Part shown: positions 52,342 through 61,363 of the stretch, in pieces | Layout: each line of letters starts with the position of its first letter | Numbering within the stretch: the stretch's first letter is position 1 | Assembly (NCBI RefSeq): GCF_024753285.1 | Contig: NZ_JANUGW010000006.1 | Location: 1 to 64,000, forward strand | From: Massilia pinisoli | GTDB taxonomy: Bacteria; Pseudomonadota; Gammaproteobacteria; Burkholderiales; Burkholderiaceae_D | DNA: 64,000 nt | Direction: 5' to 3' | Position numbers and translations under genes: made by a program | Notes under the pieces: model-generated | What the model was told of the DNA's origin: nothing | What the model saw: only the letters and a program-made list of their open reading frames with translations | Databases searched by the model: none

Positions 52342-53109
52342 GTGAAAATCAAGCTTGCGTGGCGCCTCGCGCGCCTCGTCCTCCACCTCGTCCAGGGCCT
52401 GGCCACCTGCGCCCTCGTGTTCCCGTGGGCGAGCGACGCGTGGCGTGAACGCCTGATCCGGCGCTGGTCGGCGCGCCTGCTGCGCATCTGCCGCGTGCGC
52501 CTCGAGCGCGTGCCGGGCGAAGACTCCCTCGCGCATGCGCTGATCGTGGCGAACCACATCTCGTGGCTCGACATCTTCGTCATCAATGCCGTGCATCCGT
52601 GCCGCTTCGTGGCCAAGGCCGAGATCCGCGCCTGGCCCGTCGTCGGCTGGCTCGTCGCGCAGGCCGGCACCGTGTTCATCGCGCGCGGCAACCGCCGCGA
52701 CCTGCGCCACATCTTCAAGGGCCTCGTCGACGCGCTGGCCGGGCGCCGGCGCGTGGCGTTCTTCCCGGAGGGGACGACGGCGAGCCAGGGCACGCTGCTG
52801 CCGTTCCACGCCAACCTGTTCGAGGCCGCCATCGACGCCGCCGTGCCCGTGCAGCCCGTCGCGCTGTCGTATGTCGACACGCGCGGCGCCTGGCATCCTG
52901 CCGTCGACTACACGGGCGAAACGACGTTCGTCGACAGCGTCCTGCGCATCATGCAGGGGGAGCCCGTCGTCGCGCGGCTGGCCTGCCTCCCACCGCTGGC
53001 GGCGGCCGGCGCGCACCGGCGCGAGCTGGCGCAGGCGGCGCACGACGCGATCGCCGCCGCGCTGGGGCAGCACGCGGCGTCCGACCGCACCCATCACACG
53101 GCCGGCTGA
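52342..53109 (+). CDS. 1-acyl-sn-glycerol-3-phosphate acyltransferase (first PlsC copy)
   Basis: Starts with GTG 52342 (MKIKLAWRLARLVLHLVQGL); the long upstream open frame is a shadow of pyrC'. The 255-residue protein has an N-terminal membrane helix, motif I NHISWLDIFV (His72, Asp77), FVAKAEIRAWPVVGWLVAQA, GTVFIARG and motif III FFPEGTTASQG. It acylates lysophosphatidate or a related lysolipid at the inner membrane. A second PlsC-type gene is present at about 61.4-62.1 kb, so the two may differ in substrate. It converges on apaH. Confidence 0.9.
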   Translation: MKIKLAWRLARLVLHLVQGLATCALVFPWASDAWRERLIRRWSARLLRICRVRLERVPGEDSLAHALIVANHISWLDIFVINAVHPCRFVAKAEIRAWPVVGWLVAQAGTVFIARGNRRDLRHIFKGLVDALAGRRRVAFFPEGTTASQGTLLPFHANLFEAAIDAAVPVQPVALSYVDTRGAWHPAVDYTGETTFVDSVLRIMQGEPVVARLACLPPLAAAGAHRRELAQAAHDAIAAALGQHAASDRTHHTAG

Positions 53110-53124
53110 CGCTATGTCTTGACT

Positions 53125-53970
53125 CTATTTTTTGCCGCTGTGCTCCCGGTACTCGGGGCAGTCGACCTGCAGCAGCGTGCGGTCGTCCAGGCACACGGCC
53201 GTGAGCTTGCCCCCCCATACGCAACCGCTGTCCAGGCCCACGAGATTCGGCCGCAATACGAGACCCAACGCCGACCAGTGCCCGAACACGACCGTGACAT
53301 CGAGCGTGCGGCGGCCGGGCAGGTCGAACCACGGCTGCAGGTCGGAACCTTCCGGGCCCTTGTCGCTTTCCTTGTGCGCGAAGTCCATGCGGCCGTCGGG
53401 CCAGCACAGGCGCATGCGCGTGAGCGCGTTGACGATGCAGCGCAGGCGGGGAATGCCCGCCAGGGCCTCGTCCCAGCGGTCGGGTTCGTTGCCGTACATC
53501 TGGCCGAGGAAGTCGATCCAGCCGTCGCTTCTCAGCACCGCTTCGACTTCGGCCGCCAGCGCCATCGTCTGCGCCGCCGTCCACTGCGGCGGCACGCCCG
53601 CATGCACGAGCAAATGCGCGTCGACGAACATCGCGAGCGGCCGCCGGCGCAGCCAGTCGATCAATGCGTCGCGGTCGGGTGCGGCGAGGATCGCGTCCAG
53701 CGTGTCCGAGCGGCTCGTCTTCTGGGCGCCGACGGCGACCGCGAGCAGGTGCAGGTCGTGGTTGCCGAGCAGCGCGTCGACGCGGCCGCCGCTCGCCTCC
53801 GACAGCGCCTTCATGTTGCGCAGCGCGCCCAGCGAATCGGGACCGCGATTGATCAGGTCGCCGACGAACAGGATGCGGGCGTCAAGACCGGCGTGGCTCC
53901 GGATCCGATCCAGCAGCAGGCCGGCTTCGTGGGCGCACCCCTGGAGGTCGCCAATGACATATGTTTTCAT
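53125..53970 (-). CDS. apaH: Symmetrical Ap4A hydrolase (bis(5'-nucleosyl)-tetraphosphatase)
   Basis: The 281-residue metallophosphatase has [55 protein letters not shown] and [20 protein letters not shown]. These are the family's metal-ligand motifs. It cleaves Ap4A and related alarmones to ADP, and in E. coli also decaps Np4-capped RNA. It is convergent with plsC and divergent from the WecA-like gene. Confidence 0.96.
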   Translation of the reverse strand: MKTYVIGDLQGCAHEAGLLLDRIRSHAGLDARILFVGDLINRGPDSLGALRNMKALSEASGGRVDALLGNHDLHLLAVAVGAQKTSRSDTLDAILAAPDRDALIDWLRRRPLAMFVDAHLLVHAGVPPQWTAAQTMALAAEVEAVLRSDGWIDFLGQMYGNEPDRWDEALAGIPRLRCIVNALTRMRLCWPDGRMDFAHKESDKGPEGSDLQPWFDLPGRRTLDVTVVFGHWSALGLVLRPNLVGLDSGCVWGGKLTAVCLDDRTLLQVDCPEYREHSGKK

Positions 53971-54337
53971 TTCACTCGTTTTATGGTGATACGTCGAAAG
54001 GCCGTCGTGCGCGGCGTGGACGGAACGGCGAATCTTCCGGATTCTGTTTTTGCAGGATCGATACTAATTGATTTGCGCGGGTTTCGTGCACGAGGCCGTT
54101 GTGGCGACGTCTATTACCGATTGTAAATTTTCTTGCCAATTGCGCGGCGTCGCACGTTTCATTTCCCTCAATCGGAACCGTGCGCGCACACGTAAACTGA
54201 GGGGGCGATTGCGGGATGCCATTCCGGTACAATGGCACAGTTTGCCTTCCTCATCGCCAGGAATCGGACACGCGGTACTGGTTTTTCCGGACCGAGGCAC
54301 ATTCGCCAGCGGGATGTTGCATTTTAAAAATAATAAG
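53971..54337. other. Divergent intergenic region apaH / WecA-like gene
   Basis: These 367 bases hold no recognisable gene; the plus-strand frame here is continuous with the WecA-like gene but its translation is not family-like. The region is AT-richer than most of the window. It contains the inverted repeat TGCCATT-7-AATGGCA at 54217-54237, with a TACAAT hexamer (54228-54233) embedded in it, suggesting a promoter with an overlapping operator or hairpin. Confidence 0.5.
54228..54233 (+). promoter_or_regulatory. -10-like hexamer inside an inverted repeat, upstream of WecA-like gene
   Basis: TACAAT is flanked by and partly inside the perfect 7-bp inverted repeat 54217-54223/54231-54237. A -35 at normal spacing is not evident. 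It sits about 100 bases before the coding start. Confidence 0.3.
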
Positions 54338-55432
54338 ATGTTTTCCTTCATCGTAAGTTTTTTCGTCTCCGCATTGCTGACGCTCCTCGTCGTCAAGCAT
54401 TCGAAATTGCACAGTCCTGCACTCGACGATAATTTCAACGGCGTGCAGAAGGTGCATCTGCATGCAGTGCCGCGCATTGGTGGATTGCCGATCTTTTTTG
54501 CCGTCGTGCTGACCGCCTGCATTTCCGTATGGCGGGTGCCGGATCTCGGCTTTTGGCTGATGACGCTGCTGGGTTGTTCGGCGATCGCTTTCGCCGGCGG
54601 TATCGTCGAAGACTATACGGGCACCGTTCGTCCGTCGCGCCGCCTGATATTGACCATGGTGGCGGCGCTGCTCGGCTACCTGGTACTGCGCGCGCAAATC
54701 GTTCGGCTCGATATGCCTTTCGTCACCTGGCACCTGGATTCGCCGTGGCTCGTATTGCCACTGACCGTGCTGGCCGTCGCCGGTATTGCGAATGCGGTCA
54801 ACATCATCGACGGTTTCAACGGCCTGGCCAGTGTCGTGACGATCTTCATGCTGGTCTCGCTCGCGTACGTGGGCTGGCAGGTCGGGGACATGTTCGTGCT
54901 CGTGTCCGCGCTGACGGTGGCCGGCGCGACGGCCGGTTTCCTGATCTGGAATTATCCCGCCGGCCTCATATTCCTCGGCGACGGCGGTGCCTATTTCATC
55001 GGATTCATGCTGGGGGAACTGGCGCTGCTGCTCGTGATGCGCAATCCGCAGGTCTCCACATGGTATGCCGTATTGCTGCTGATTTATCCGGCATTCGAAA
55101 CCATTTTCTCCGTTTATCGCCGCATGTTTGTACGTGGGAAATCTCCTACAATGCCGGACGGAATCCACCTGCACAGCCTCATTTTCCGGCGCGTCGTCCA
55201 ATGGGCCGTCGGTCGCAAGGAAGCCCGTGCGCTGATGAAAAGGAATGCCCGGACGTCGCCTTACCTGTGGTTGTTTTCGCTCACCGCCGTTATCCCGGCA
55301 ACCGTGTTCTGGCGGAATACCGGAGTCTTGATATTCTTCTGCTTGCTGTTCATTATCAGCTACGTGTGGTTGTACGCACGTATCGTCAGATTCAAGTCGC
55401 CGCGCTGGCTGATTTGGCACAAAAAACACTGA
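54338..55432 (+). CDS. MraY/WecA-family undecaprenyl-phosphate sugar-1-phosphate transferase
   Basis: Start set at ATG 54338 (MFSFIVSFFVSALLTLLVVK), where the first membrane helix begins; an ATG at 54314 is possible. The 364-residue polytopic protein has the early acidic motif DDNFNGVQKVHLHAVPRIGG, the catalytic NAVNIIDGFNGLAS, LIFLGDGGAYFIGFMLGELA and the HLHSLIFRR histidine motif. These mark transferases that load UDP-HexNAc-1-P onto undecaprenyl phosphate to start O-antigen or other surface polysaccharide (WecA, WbpL, TagO types). The sugar is unknown. Codon use is visibly AT-richer than in neighbours, which suggests horizontal acquisition. Confidence 0.9.
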   Translation: MFSFIVSFFVSALLTLLVVKHSKLHSPALDDNFNGVQKVHLHAVPRIGGLPIFFAVVLTACISVWRVPDLGFWLMTLLGCSAIAFAGGIVEDYTGTVRPSRRLILTMVAALLGYLVLRAQIVRLDMPFVTWHLDSPWLVLPLTVLAVAGIANAVNIIDGFNGLASVVTIFMLVSLAYVGWQVGDMFVLVSALTVAGATAGFLIWNYPAGLIFLGDGGAYFIGFMLGELALLLVMRNPQVSTWYAVLLLIYPAFETIFSVYRRMFVRGKSPTMPDGIHLHSLIFRRVVQWAVGRKEARALMKRNARTSPYLWLFSLTAVIPATVFWRNTGVLIFFCLLFIISYVWLYARIVRFKSPRWLIWHKKH

Positions 55433-55453
55433 AGAAATTTCAGTTGTAGTATA

Positions 55454-55483
55454 TTGCGATAAATGGTGATTATTCGATAAAAT
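55454..55483 (+). promoter_or_regulatory. Candidate sigma70 promoter of hns
   Basis: TTGCGA (55454-55459) and TAAAAT (55478-55483) are spaced 18 bases apart in an AT-rich leader that ends with AAAGGAACC before the hns ATG. Confidence 0.4.
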
Positions 55484-55518
55484 CCCATTACACCGACTCT
55501 ACTTATAAAGGAACCAAG

Positions 55519-55842
55519 ATGGATCTGTCTAATATGTCCTTGGGCGATTTGCGCAATCTGCAGGAGCAGATCAAGCAGGAGATGAAGAAACGTGAGGTGC
55601 AGGAGGTGCAAAAAGCACGCGAGCAGATCCTGGCCATCGCGCAGAGCGTGGGCATGCCTTTGAAAGACCTGATCAGCGCCAGCGGCCGTGGCGGCAAAGC
55701 GGGCGGGAATACCGGCACCGTCGCCGTCCGTTATCGCAATCCGGACAATGCGTCGCAGCAGTGGACCGGCCGTGGCCGCCAGCCGAAATGGGTCAAGGAA
55801 TGGGTCGAAGGCGGTAAATCGCTGGACAAACTGCGCGTCTGA
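55519..55842 (+). CDS. H-NS-family nucleoid protein
   Basis: The 107-residue protein has the N-terminal coiled-coil oligomerisation region (LGDLRNLQEQIKQEMKKREV), a Gly-rich linker (GRGGKAGG) and the C-terminal H-NS DNA-binding motif YRNPDNASQQWTGRGRQPKW. The Gln/Arg-Gly-Arg core binds AT-rich minor grooves. Proteins of this short type silence horizontally acquired, AT-rich DNA. It directly follows the AT-richer WecA-like gene by 86 bases. AAAGGAACC is the ribosome site. Its terminator overlaps its own last codons. Confidence 0.93.
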   Translation: MDLSNMSLGDLRNLQEQIKQEMKKREVQEVQKAREQILAIAQSVGMPLKDLISASGRGGKAGGNTGTVAVRYRNPDNASQQWTGRGRQPKWVKEWVEGGKSLDKLRV

Positions 55843-55868
55843 TTCCGCGTATTCGCGCAGTTTGTTTT
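55828..55868 (+). terminator. Terminator overlapping the hns stop codon
   Basis: AAACTGCGCG (55828-55837, inside the last hns codons) pairs perfectly with CGCGCAGTTT (55854-55863) over 10 bp around a 16-base loop. It is followed by GTTTTA, giving a moderate T run. Confidence 0.7.
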
Positions 55869-56044
55869 ACCGGGGAGCGCTCGCGCCAGGGCGGGGCTCC
55901 TTGAATATCCATTGCACCGGACTGCCACCCGGCGTAATGCTGTTTCCGGGCGCGCATTCGCGGCTCGCCTTCGTCTTCGCTTTGCGCACCGCGCCCGCGG
56001 CACGCAAACGCCGGCAATCGGGCCCCGCGGCCTCTCGTTGCCGT

Positions 56045-56050
56045 TACAAT
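56045..56050 (+). promoter_or_regulatory. -10-like hexamer before manB
   Basis: TACAAT in CCGTTACAATATCCC lies 90 bases before the manB start, in the 297-base gap after hns (55843-56139). No convincing -35 is present; apart from the hns terminator I see nothing else in this gap. Confidence 0.3.
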
Positions 56051-56139
56051 ATCCCTTTTTAGACATTCACCCGATCCCAGCGGCGGCCGCAATGCGCGCG
56101 CATGCATGCGAACGCCCAGTCCTGCAAGGTAAATACTCC

Positions 56140-57522
56140 ATGGTTCCTCTCTCGAAAACGATCTTCAAGGCTTATGACATCCGCGGCGTGATCGGCAGTA
56201 CGCTCGATGCGGGCATTGCGCGGCGCATCGGCCAGGCCTTCGGCGCCGCCGCGCTGGCCAAGGGAGAGCGTACCGTGATCATCGGCCGCGACGGTCGCCT
56301 GTCCGGCCCGGACCTCGCGCGGGCGCTGGCACAAGGCCTGCAGGCCGCCGGCGTGGACGTCGTCGATCTCGGCATGGTCGCCACGCCGATGGTCTATTTC
56401 GCGACCAACGTGCTGAACGCGCGCTCGGGCATCATGGTCACGGGCAGCCACAACCCGCCGGATTACAACGGCTTCAAGATGGTCCTCGCCGGCGAGGCGA
56501 TCTACGGCGACGCCATCCAGGCGCTGTACCAGGCCATCGAACGCGACGACTTCCAGGCCGCGGCCAAGCCGGGCGGCTATTCGACCCACGACATCAAGTC
56601 CGCCTACGTCGAGCGCATCGTCGGAGACGTCAAGATCGCGCGTCCCATCAAGATCGCCGTCGACTGCGGCAATGGCGTGGCAGGCATGGTCGCGGGCGAT
56701 CTGTTCCGCGCGATGGGCTGCGACGTCATCGAATTGTTCTGCGACGTCGACGGCCACTTCCCGAACCACCATCCAGACCCGGCGCACCCGGAAAACCTGC
56801 AGGACCTGATTGAGTGCCTGAAAACGACGGATGCCGAGATCGGCCTCGCGTTCGACGGCGACGGCGACCGCCTGGGCGTCGTCACGAAGGATGGGCAGAT
56901 CATCTTCCCGGACCGCCAGATGATGCTGTTCTCGCAAGACGTCCTGGCGCGCAACCCGGGCGCCGAGATCCTGTACGACGTGAAATGCACGCGCCACCTG
57001 GGCCCGTGGATCGAGCAGCACGGCGGCCGTCCGCTGATGTGGAAGACGGGCCACTCGCTCGTCAAGGCCAAGCTGAAAGAGACGGGCGCGCCGCTGGGCG
57101 GCGAGATGAGCGGCCATATCTTCTGGAAGGACCGCTGGTACGGCTTCGACGACGGCCTGTACACGGGTGCGCGCCTGCTCGAGATCCTCACGCGCGAAGC
57201 CGACCCGTCGGCGCTGCTCAACGGCCTGCCGATCGCGTCGAGCACGCCCGAGCTGCACCTGCACCTGAAGGAAGGCGAGAACTTCGCCCTGATCGACAAA
57301 CTGCGCGCCGAGGCGGAATTCCCCGGCGCGGACCGGATCGTCGACATCGACGGCCTGCGCGTGGAATACCCGGACGGCTTCGGCCTGGCGCGCGGCTCCA
57401 ACACGACGCCGGTCGTCGTGCTGCGCTTCGAGGGCGAGAACCCGCAAGCGCTGGACCGCATCCAGAAAGCGTTCGCCCGCGTGATCCTGGCCGCCAAGCC
57501 CGACGCAAAGCTGCCGTTCTGA
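56140..57522 (+). CDS. manB: Phosphomannomutase/phosphoglucomutase
   Basis: Start at ATG 56140 (MVPLSKTIFKAYDIRGVIGS) behind AAGGT. The 460-residue alpha-D-phosphohexomutase has the phosphoserine loop GIMVTGSHNPPDYNGFK (Ser103), the metal loop AFDGDGDRLGVV and the sugar-binding GEMSGHIFWKDRWYGFDDG. It interconverts hexose 6- and 1-phosphates for GDP-mannose or UDP-glucose-derived surface polysaccharides (AlgC/ManB type). The stop overlaps the waaC start (TGATG), so it is the first gene of an LPS-core operon manB-waaC-waaA. Confidence 0.93.
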   Translation: MVPLSKTIFKAYDIRGVIGSTLDAGIARRIGQAFGAAALAKGERTVIIGRDGRLSGPDLARALAQGLQAAGVDVVDLGMVATPMVYFATNVLNARSGIMVTGSHNPPDYNGFKMVLAGEAIYGDAIQALYQAIERDDFQAAAKPGGYSTHDIKSAYVERIVGDVKIARPIKIAVDCGNGVAGMVAGDLFRAMGCDVIELFCDVDGHFPNHHPDPAHPENLQDLIECLKTTDAEIGLAFDGDGDRLGVVTKDGQIIFPDRQMMLFSQDVLARNPGAEILYDVKCTRHLGPWIEQHGGRPLMWKTGHSLVKAKLKETGAPLGGEMSGHIFWKDRWYGFDDGLYTGARLLEILTREADPSALLNGLPIASSTPELHLHLKEGENFALIDKLRAEAEFPGADRIVDIDGLRVEYPDGFGLARGSNTTPVVVLRFEGENPQALDRIQKAFARVILAAKPDAKLPF

Positions 57523-58493
57523 TGAAGATCCTGCTGGTGCGGGTGTCGTCGCTGGGCGACGTCCTGCACAATCTCCCGATCGTGGCCGACATCCGGCGCC
57601 ACTTTCCGGATGCCCAGGTCGACTGGGTGGTGGAAGAGGGCTACGTGAGCCTCGTGAAGCTCAACCCGCACGTGCGCAAGGTGATCCCGTTTGCGCTGCG
57701 GCGCTGGCGCAAGGGCCTCGGCAACGCGGCCGTGCGCGCGGAACTCTCCGGCTTCTTCCGCGACTTGCGCGCCGAACGGTACGACTACGTGTTCGACACG
57801 CAGGGCCTGATCAAGACGGGCATCGTGATGGCGTGCGCCCGCGCCGGCCAGAAGATCGGCATGGCCAACGGTACCGAGGACTCGGGCTACGAAGGCGTCT
57901 CGCGCATCTTCCACAGCCGCAGCATTCCCGTCGCCCCGCGCACGCACGCGGTGGCGCGCGGGCGCGAGGTGGTGGCCGCGGCGCTGGGTTATGCCGTCGA
58001 CACGCCGCCCGATTTTGGTCTGCCGGCGCCGGACGCGGGCGCGCGTCCCGCGTGGATGCCGGCCGGTGACTACGCCGTGTTCTTCCACGGGACGGCGCGC
58101 GACGCCAAGAAATGGCCGGCGGCGCACTGGATCGCACTTGGCCAGGCGCTGGCGCCCATGACGATCCTGCTGCCATGGGGCTCGCCGCGCGAGAAGGAAG
58201 AGGCCGAGCGTCTCGCCGCCGCGCTGCCGCATGCGCGCGTGCTGCCGAAGCTGTCGATGATGGACGCGGTGGAGCTGGCGCGCCACGCGGCGCTCGCCGT
58301 CGGCGTCGACACGGGCCTCACGCACATCGCCGCCGCCTTCGTGCGGCCGACGGTCGAGATCTATGCCGATTCGCCGCGCTGGAAGACCGAGGGCAACTGG
58401 TCGCCGCGCATCGTCAACCTGGGCGACACCGGCGCGCCGCCGTCCGTCGACGACGTCGTGACGGCCGCCCGCCGCCTGCTGGAGCGGCGTTGA
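57522..58493 (+). CDS. waaC: Lipopolysaccharide heptosyltransferase I
   Basis: The ATG shares a base with the manB stop. The 323-residue GT9 protein has MKILLVRVSSLGDVLHNLPI, DWVVEEGYVSLVKLNPHVRK, FDTQGLIKTGIVMACARAGQ, FFHGTARDAKKWPAAHWIAL and GVDTGLTHIAAAF. These are the WaaC landmarks, including the N-terminal Asp and C-terminal D-T-G-L-T-H. It adds the first L,D-heptose to Kdo of the LPS inner core. gmhB, which makes the heptose precursor, lies about 4 kb away. Confidence 0.95.
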   Translation: MKILLVRVSSLGDVLHNLPIVADIRRHFPDAQVDWVVEEGYVSLVKLNPHVRKVIPFALRRWRKGLGNAAVRAELSGFFRDLRAERYDYVFDTQGLIKTGIVMACARAGQKIGMANGTEDSGYEGVSRIFHSRSIPVAPRTHAVARGREVVAAALGYAVDTPPDFGLPAPDAGARPAWMPAGDYAVFFHGTARDAKKWPAAHWIALGQALAPMTILLPWGSPREKEEAERLAAALPHARVLPKLSMMDAVELARHAALAVGVDTGLTHIAAAFVRPTVEIYADSPRWKTEGNWSPRIVNLGDTGAPPSVDDVVTAARRLLERR

Positions 58494-59755
58494 TGCGCGT
58501 GCTGTATTCGCTGATGTGGTGGGCCGCGCTCCCGCTCGTACTGGGCCGCCTGTGGTGGCGCGGCCGGCGCGAACCCGGCTACCGCACGCACCTGGGCGAG
58601 CGCCTGGGCTTTTACGGACACGCGGTCGACGAGCGCCCGACGATCATGGTGCACGCCGTCTCCGTCGGCGAGACGCGCGCGGCGGAACCCCTCGTCGAAG
58701 CGCTGCTGGCCGCGCGGCCCGACTGCCGCATCCTGCTCACGCACATGACGCCGACGGGCCGCGCCACCGGGCGCTCGCTGTTCGCGCACCATGGCGACCG
58801 AGTGATCCAGTCGTTCCTGCCATACGACACGGGCTTCATGGTCGGCCGTTTCCTGCGCCATTTCCGGCCTGCCGTCTGCATCCTGATGGAGACGGAAGTG
58901 TGGCCGAACCTGATCCACGGCTGCGCGGCGTACGAGGTGCCGGTGGCCCTCGTCAACGCGCGCCTGTCGGAGCGGTCGCTGCGCCGCGGCCGCAAGATCG
59001 GTTCCTTGATGACGGATGCTGCCCGTGCCATTACGTTGGTCGCTGCGCAGACGGATGCGGATGCGACGCGCATCGCGTCGCTGGGCGCGCCCAACGTCGC
59101 CGTCACGGGCAGCATCAAGTTCGACGTCGTGCCGCCGCAGGCCGCGCTGGACACCGGGGCCATGCTGCGCGCGCGCTTCGGCGGCCGTCCCGTGCTGCTG
59201 TGCGCCTCGACGCGCGAAGGCGAGGAGGGGCTCATCCTCGACGCGTACCGGGCCATGGACGCGCGTCCGGCCGGCATGCTGCTCGTGCTGGTGCCGCGCC
59301 ATCCGCAGCGATTCGACGAGGTCGCGCGCATGGTCGAGGACCGCGGCCTGACGCTGGCACGCCGGTCGGCGCTGCCGGAACGCGTGGATACCGACGCGCT
59401 GCTGGGCGATTCGATGGGCGAGATGTTCGCCTACTACGCGGCCTGCGACTGCGCGTTCATCGGCGGCAGCCTGCTGCCGCTGGGCGGCCAGAACCTGATC
59501 GAGGCCTGCGCGCTGGGCAAGCCCGTGCTCGTGGGCGAGCACACCTTCAACTTCCTGCAGGCGACCGAGGAAGCCGTCGTCGCGGGCGGCGCGCTGCGCG
59601 TGGCCGACGCCGCAGCGCTCGTGCGTACGGCCGCCGGCCTGCTCGACGACGATGCGCGCCGCGCCGCGATGGGCGCGCACGCGCTGGCCTTCGCCGCCCG
59701 CCATCGCGGCGCAACAGTGCGCACTGTTGAACTCTTGCAACAAATTATCGCCTAG
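58493..59755 (+). CDS. waaA: 3-deoxy-D-manno-octulosonic acid transferase
   Basis: The ATG shares a base with the waaC stop (TGATG). The 420-residue GT30 protein starts with a membrane anchor (LYSLMWWAALPLVLGRLWWR). It continues with HAVSVGETRAAEPLVEALLA (catalytic Glu), THMTPTGRATGRSLF, ILMETEVWPNLIHGCAAYEV, VTGSIKFDVVPP and FIGGSLLPLGGQNLIEACAL. It transfers one or two Kdo residues from CMP-Kdo to lipid IVA on the cytoplasmic face of the inner membrane. Confidence 0.96.
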   Translation: MRVLYSLMWWAALPLVLGRLWWRGRREPGYRTHLGERLGFYGHAVDERPTIMVHAVSVGETRAAEPLVEALLAARPDCRILLTHMTPTGRATGRSLFAHHGDRVIQSFLPYDTGFMVGRFLRHFRPAVCILMETEVWPNLIHGCAAYEVPVALVNARLSERSLRRGRKIGSLMTDAARAITLVAAQTDADATRIASLGAPNVAVTGSIKFDVVPPQAALDTGAMLRARFGGRPVLLCASTREGEEGLILDAYRAMDARPAGMLLVLVPRHPQRFDEVARMVEDRGLTLARRSALPERVDTDALLGDSMGEMFAYYAACDCAFIGGSLLPLGGQNLIEACALGKPVLVGEHTFNFLQATEEAVVAGGALRVADAAALVRTAAGLLDDDARRAAMGAHALAFAARHRGATVRTVELLQQIIA

Positions 59756-59801
59756 CTTTTGTTACCATTCTCTTTAGATTAGAAAACGAAAGGGGATGCA
59801 C

Positions 59802-60356
59802 ATGTTGTGGTCAAATCGCTCGCGAGCGGCCGGCAACGTGGATGGCGGGGCCGCATTGCTGGACCAGCCGGACACCGAGGATCTTGGCGCCGACGCGATG
59901 CCGGCGGCCACCATCCCGGTCGTGCATCCGCCCGCGGAGCGCTACAGCCTGCACTTCTGGGTGCGCTACTCGTTCGCGGAATACGTCGGCTTCATGTGGG
60001 AGCACGGCGGCTACCTGATCCGCCGCCGCCACATCCGCTGGCCGATGGGTGTCTACCTGCGCCTGAAAAGCACGCTGTCGGCCGCCACGCATTTCGTGCT
60101 GCTGCAGCGGGGGAAGCGCACGTACGAATTCCAGATCGACCGGCACGGCATCGTGCGCACGAGCGATACGGGCGTGAGCCTGATCGACTGGAGCGACGTG
60201 CAGCGCATCCGCACGTATTCGAGCGGCTTCATGATGATCCTGAAGCGGGGGACGCTGCCCATTCCGTTTCGGTGCCTGAACAAGGATGAAGTGAGCGCGA
60301 TGCGCGGGATCGTCGAGGCACGCGCGGCGGGTGAGCTTCAGTTCCGCGCCTCGTAA
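59802..60356 (+). CDS. YcxB-like domain protein
   Basis: Start at ATG 59802, which has good spacing from AAAGGGG; the ATG at 59796 is too close. The 184-residue protein has no export signal. Its C-terminal half (TYEFQIDRHGIVRTSDTGVS, LIDWSDVQRIRTYSSGFMMI, GTLPIPFRCLNKDEV) matches the YcxB-like domain, a PH-like beta-rich fold with unknown ligand. In longer YcxB proteins this domain follows two membrane helices; here FWVRYSFAEYVGFMWEHGGY and YLRLKSTLSAATHFVLLQ are only weakly hydrophobic. It lies 46 bases after waaA and may be co-transcribed. Confidence 0.7.
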   Translation: MLWSNRSRAAGNVDGGAALLDQPDTEDLGADAMPAATIPVVHPPAERYSLHFWVRYSFAEYVGFMWEHGGYLIRRRHIRWPMGVYLRLKSTLSAATHFVLLQRGKRTYEFQIDRHGIVRTSDTGVSLIDWSDVQRIRTYSSGFMMILKRGTLPIPFRCLNKDEVSAMRGIVEARAAGELQFRAS

Positions 60357-60413
60357 TTCGTCGCGCCAACGGATCGCGAAAGTCCTCGCGGGGCACGTCA
60401 ACCGAGCATCACA

Positions 60414-61319
60414 TCATTCGTCCGGGAAGAGAACCGGCATCTCCACCGACCGCTTCTTGAGCGCCGCCTTGGCGCCATCGTAATCCGGAAACACCTCGCC
60501 GACGACGGCCCAGAACGCAGGGCTGTGGTTCATCTCGCGCAGGTGCGCCAGTTCGTGCACGACCACGTAGTCCAGCAGCGCGAGCGGGTAGTGCACCAGT
60601 TTCCAGTTCAGGCGGATGTTCCCCGCCACGGTGCACGAGCCCCAACGCGTGCCGGCCGACGAGATCGCGAACGCGTTGTACGCGACGCCCACGCACGGCG
60701 CGTACAGGTCGAGACGTTCGCGGAAGATCCGTTTCGCCTCGTCCTGGAACCACAGCTTCACGCGCGCGCGGATCTGCCACGTCTCGAGTCCCGGCGTCAC
60801 GCCGAGGCTCAAGGTGCGCGCGTCGGCATCGTAGACGCAGTGGCTGCGCGCGGCCGGTTCCAGGCGCAACGTGATGTCGGTACCCAGGTAGGGCAGTTGT
60901 GCGCCATCGACCCATTCCACGGGCGCGCGCTGCGCGCGCTGGGCGCTGCGTTCGCCCCGCTCGAACAGCTTGGTGAGGATCCAGCGCTGCTTGGCGCGGA
61001 TGGCGCGTTCGATGTCGTCCAACGGCGCGCGGTTCGGCGACGTGACGAACAGGCCGTCGTCGCAGACCATGAAGCCGTGCGAGCGGCGTGCCGACCGGCG
61101 CAGCGCGTAGTGCACGGTGTGCGATCCGAGCTGGATGCGCCGCAGCGGCGGGTCGTTCGGGCCGACGGGGGGAATGGGCAGGGTACGGGTCGGCACCGGC
61201 GGTGCCTTGAACAGCGGCGCCGGCGGCACGGGCTTGGCCGCCGGTGCCGGTGCCGGCGTGGGCGCAGGCTTGAGCGCAAAGAGCTCCAGCTGGTTCGCGT
61301 CGGTCGTGGGGGAGGTCAT
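60414..61319 (-). CDS. YgjP-type (DUF45/M48-like) zinc metallopeptidase
   Basis: Start at ATG 61319 (MTSPTTDANQLELFALKPAP); the further upstream frame overlaps the acyltransferase gene. The 301-residue protein has a Pro/Ala-rich N-terminal tail of about 50 residues and a domain starting LRRIQLGSHTVHYALRRSAR. The zinc site is VVHELAHLREMNHSPAFWAV (HExxH near residue 253, with the third His in MNHS). YgjP-type proteins are predicted cytoplasmic metallopeptidases related to SprT/WLM; the substrate is unknown. It is last in the block glyS-gmhB-plsC-ygjP. Confidence 0.88.
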   Translation of the reverse strand: MTSPTTDANQLELFALKPAPTPAPAPAAKPVPPAPLFKAPPVPTRTLPIPPVGPNDPPLRRIQLGSHTVHYALRRSARRSHGFMVCDDGLFVTSPNRAPLDDIERAIRAKQRWILTKLFERGERSAQRAQRAPVEWVDGAQLPYLGTDITLRLEPAARSHCVYDADARTLSLGVTPGLETWQIRARVKLWFQDEAKRIFRERLDLYAPCVGVAYNAFAISSAGTRWGSCTVAGNIRLNWKLVHYPLALLDYVVVHELAHLREMNHSPAFWAVVGEVFPDYDGAKAALKKRSVEMPVLFPDE

Positions 61320-61363
61320 GGTGGGCGGCTTCGATGATGCTGGGGTCTGCGCGCCCAATTCAT

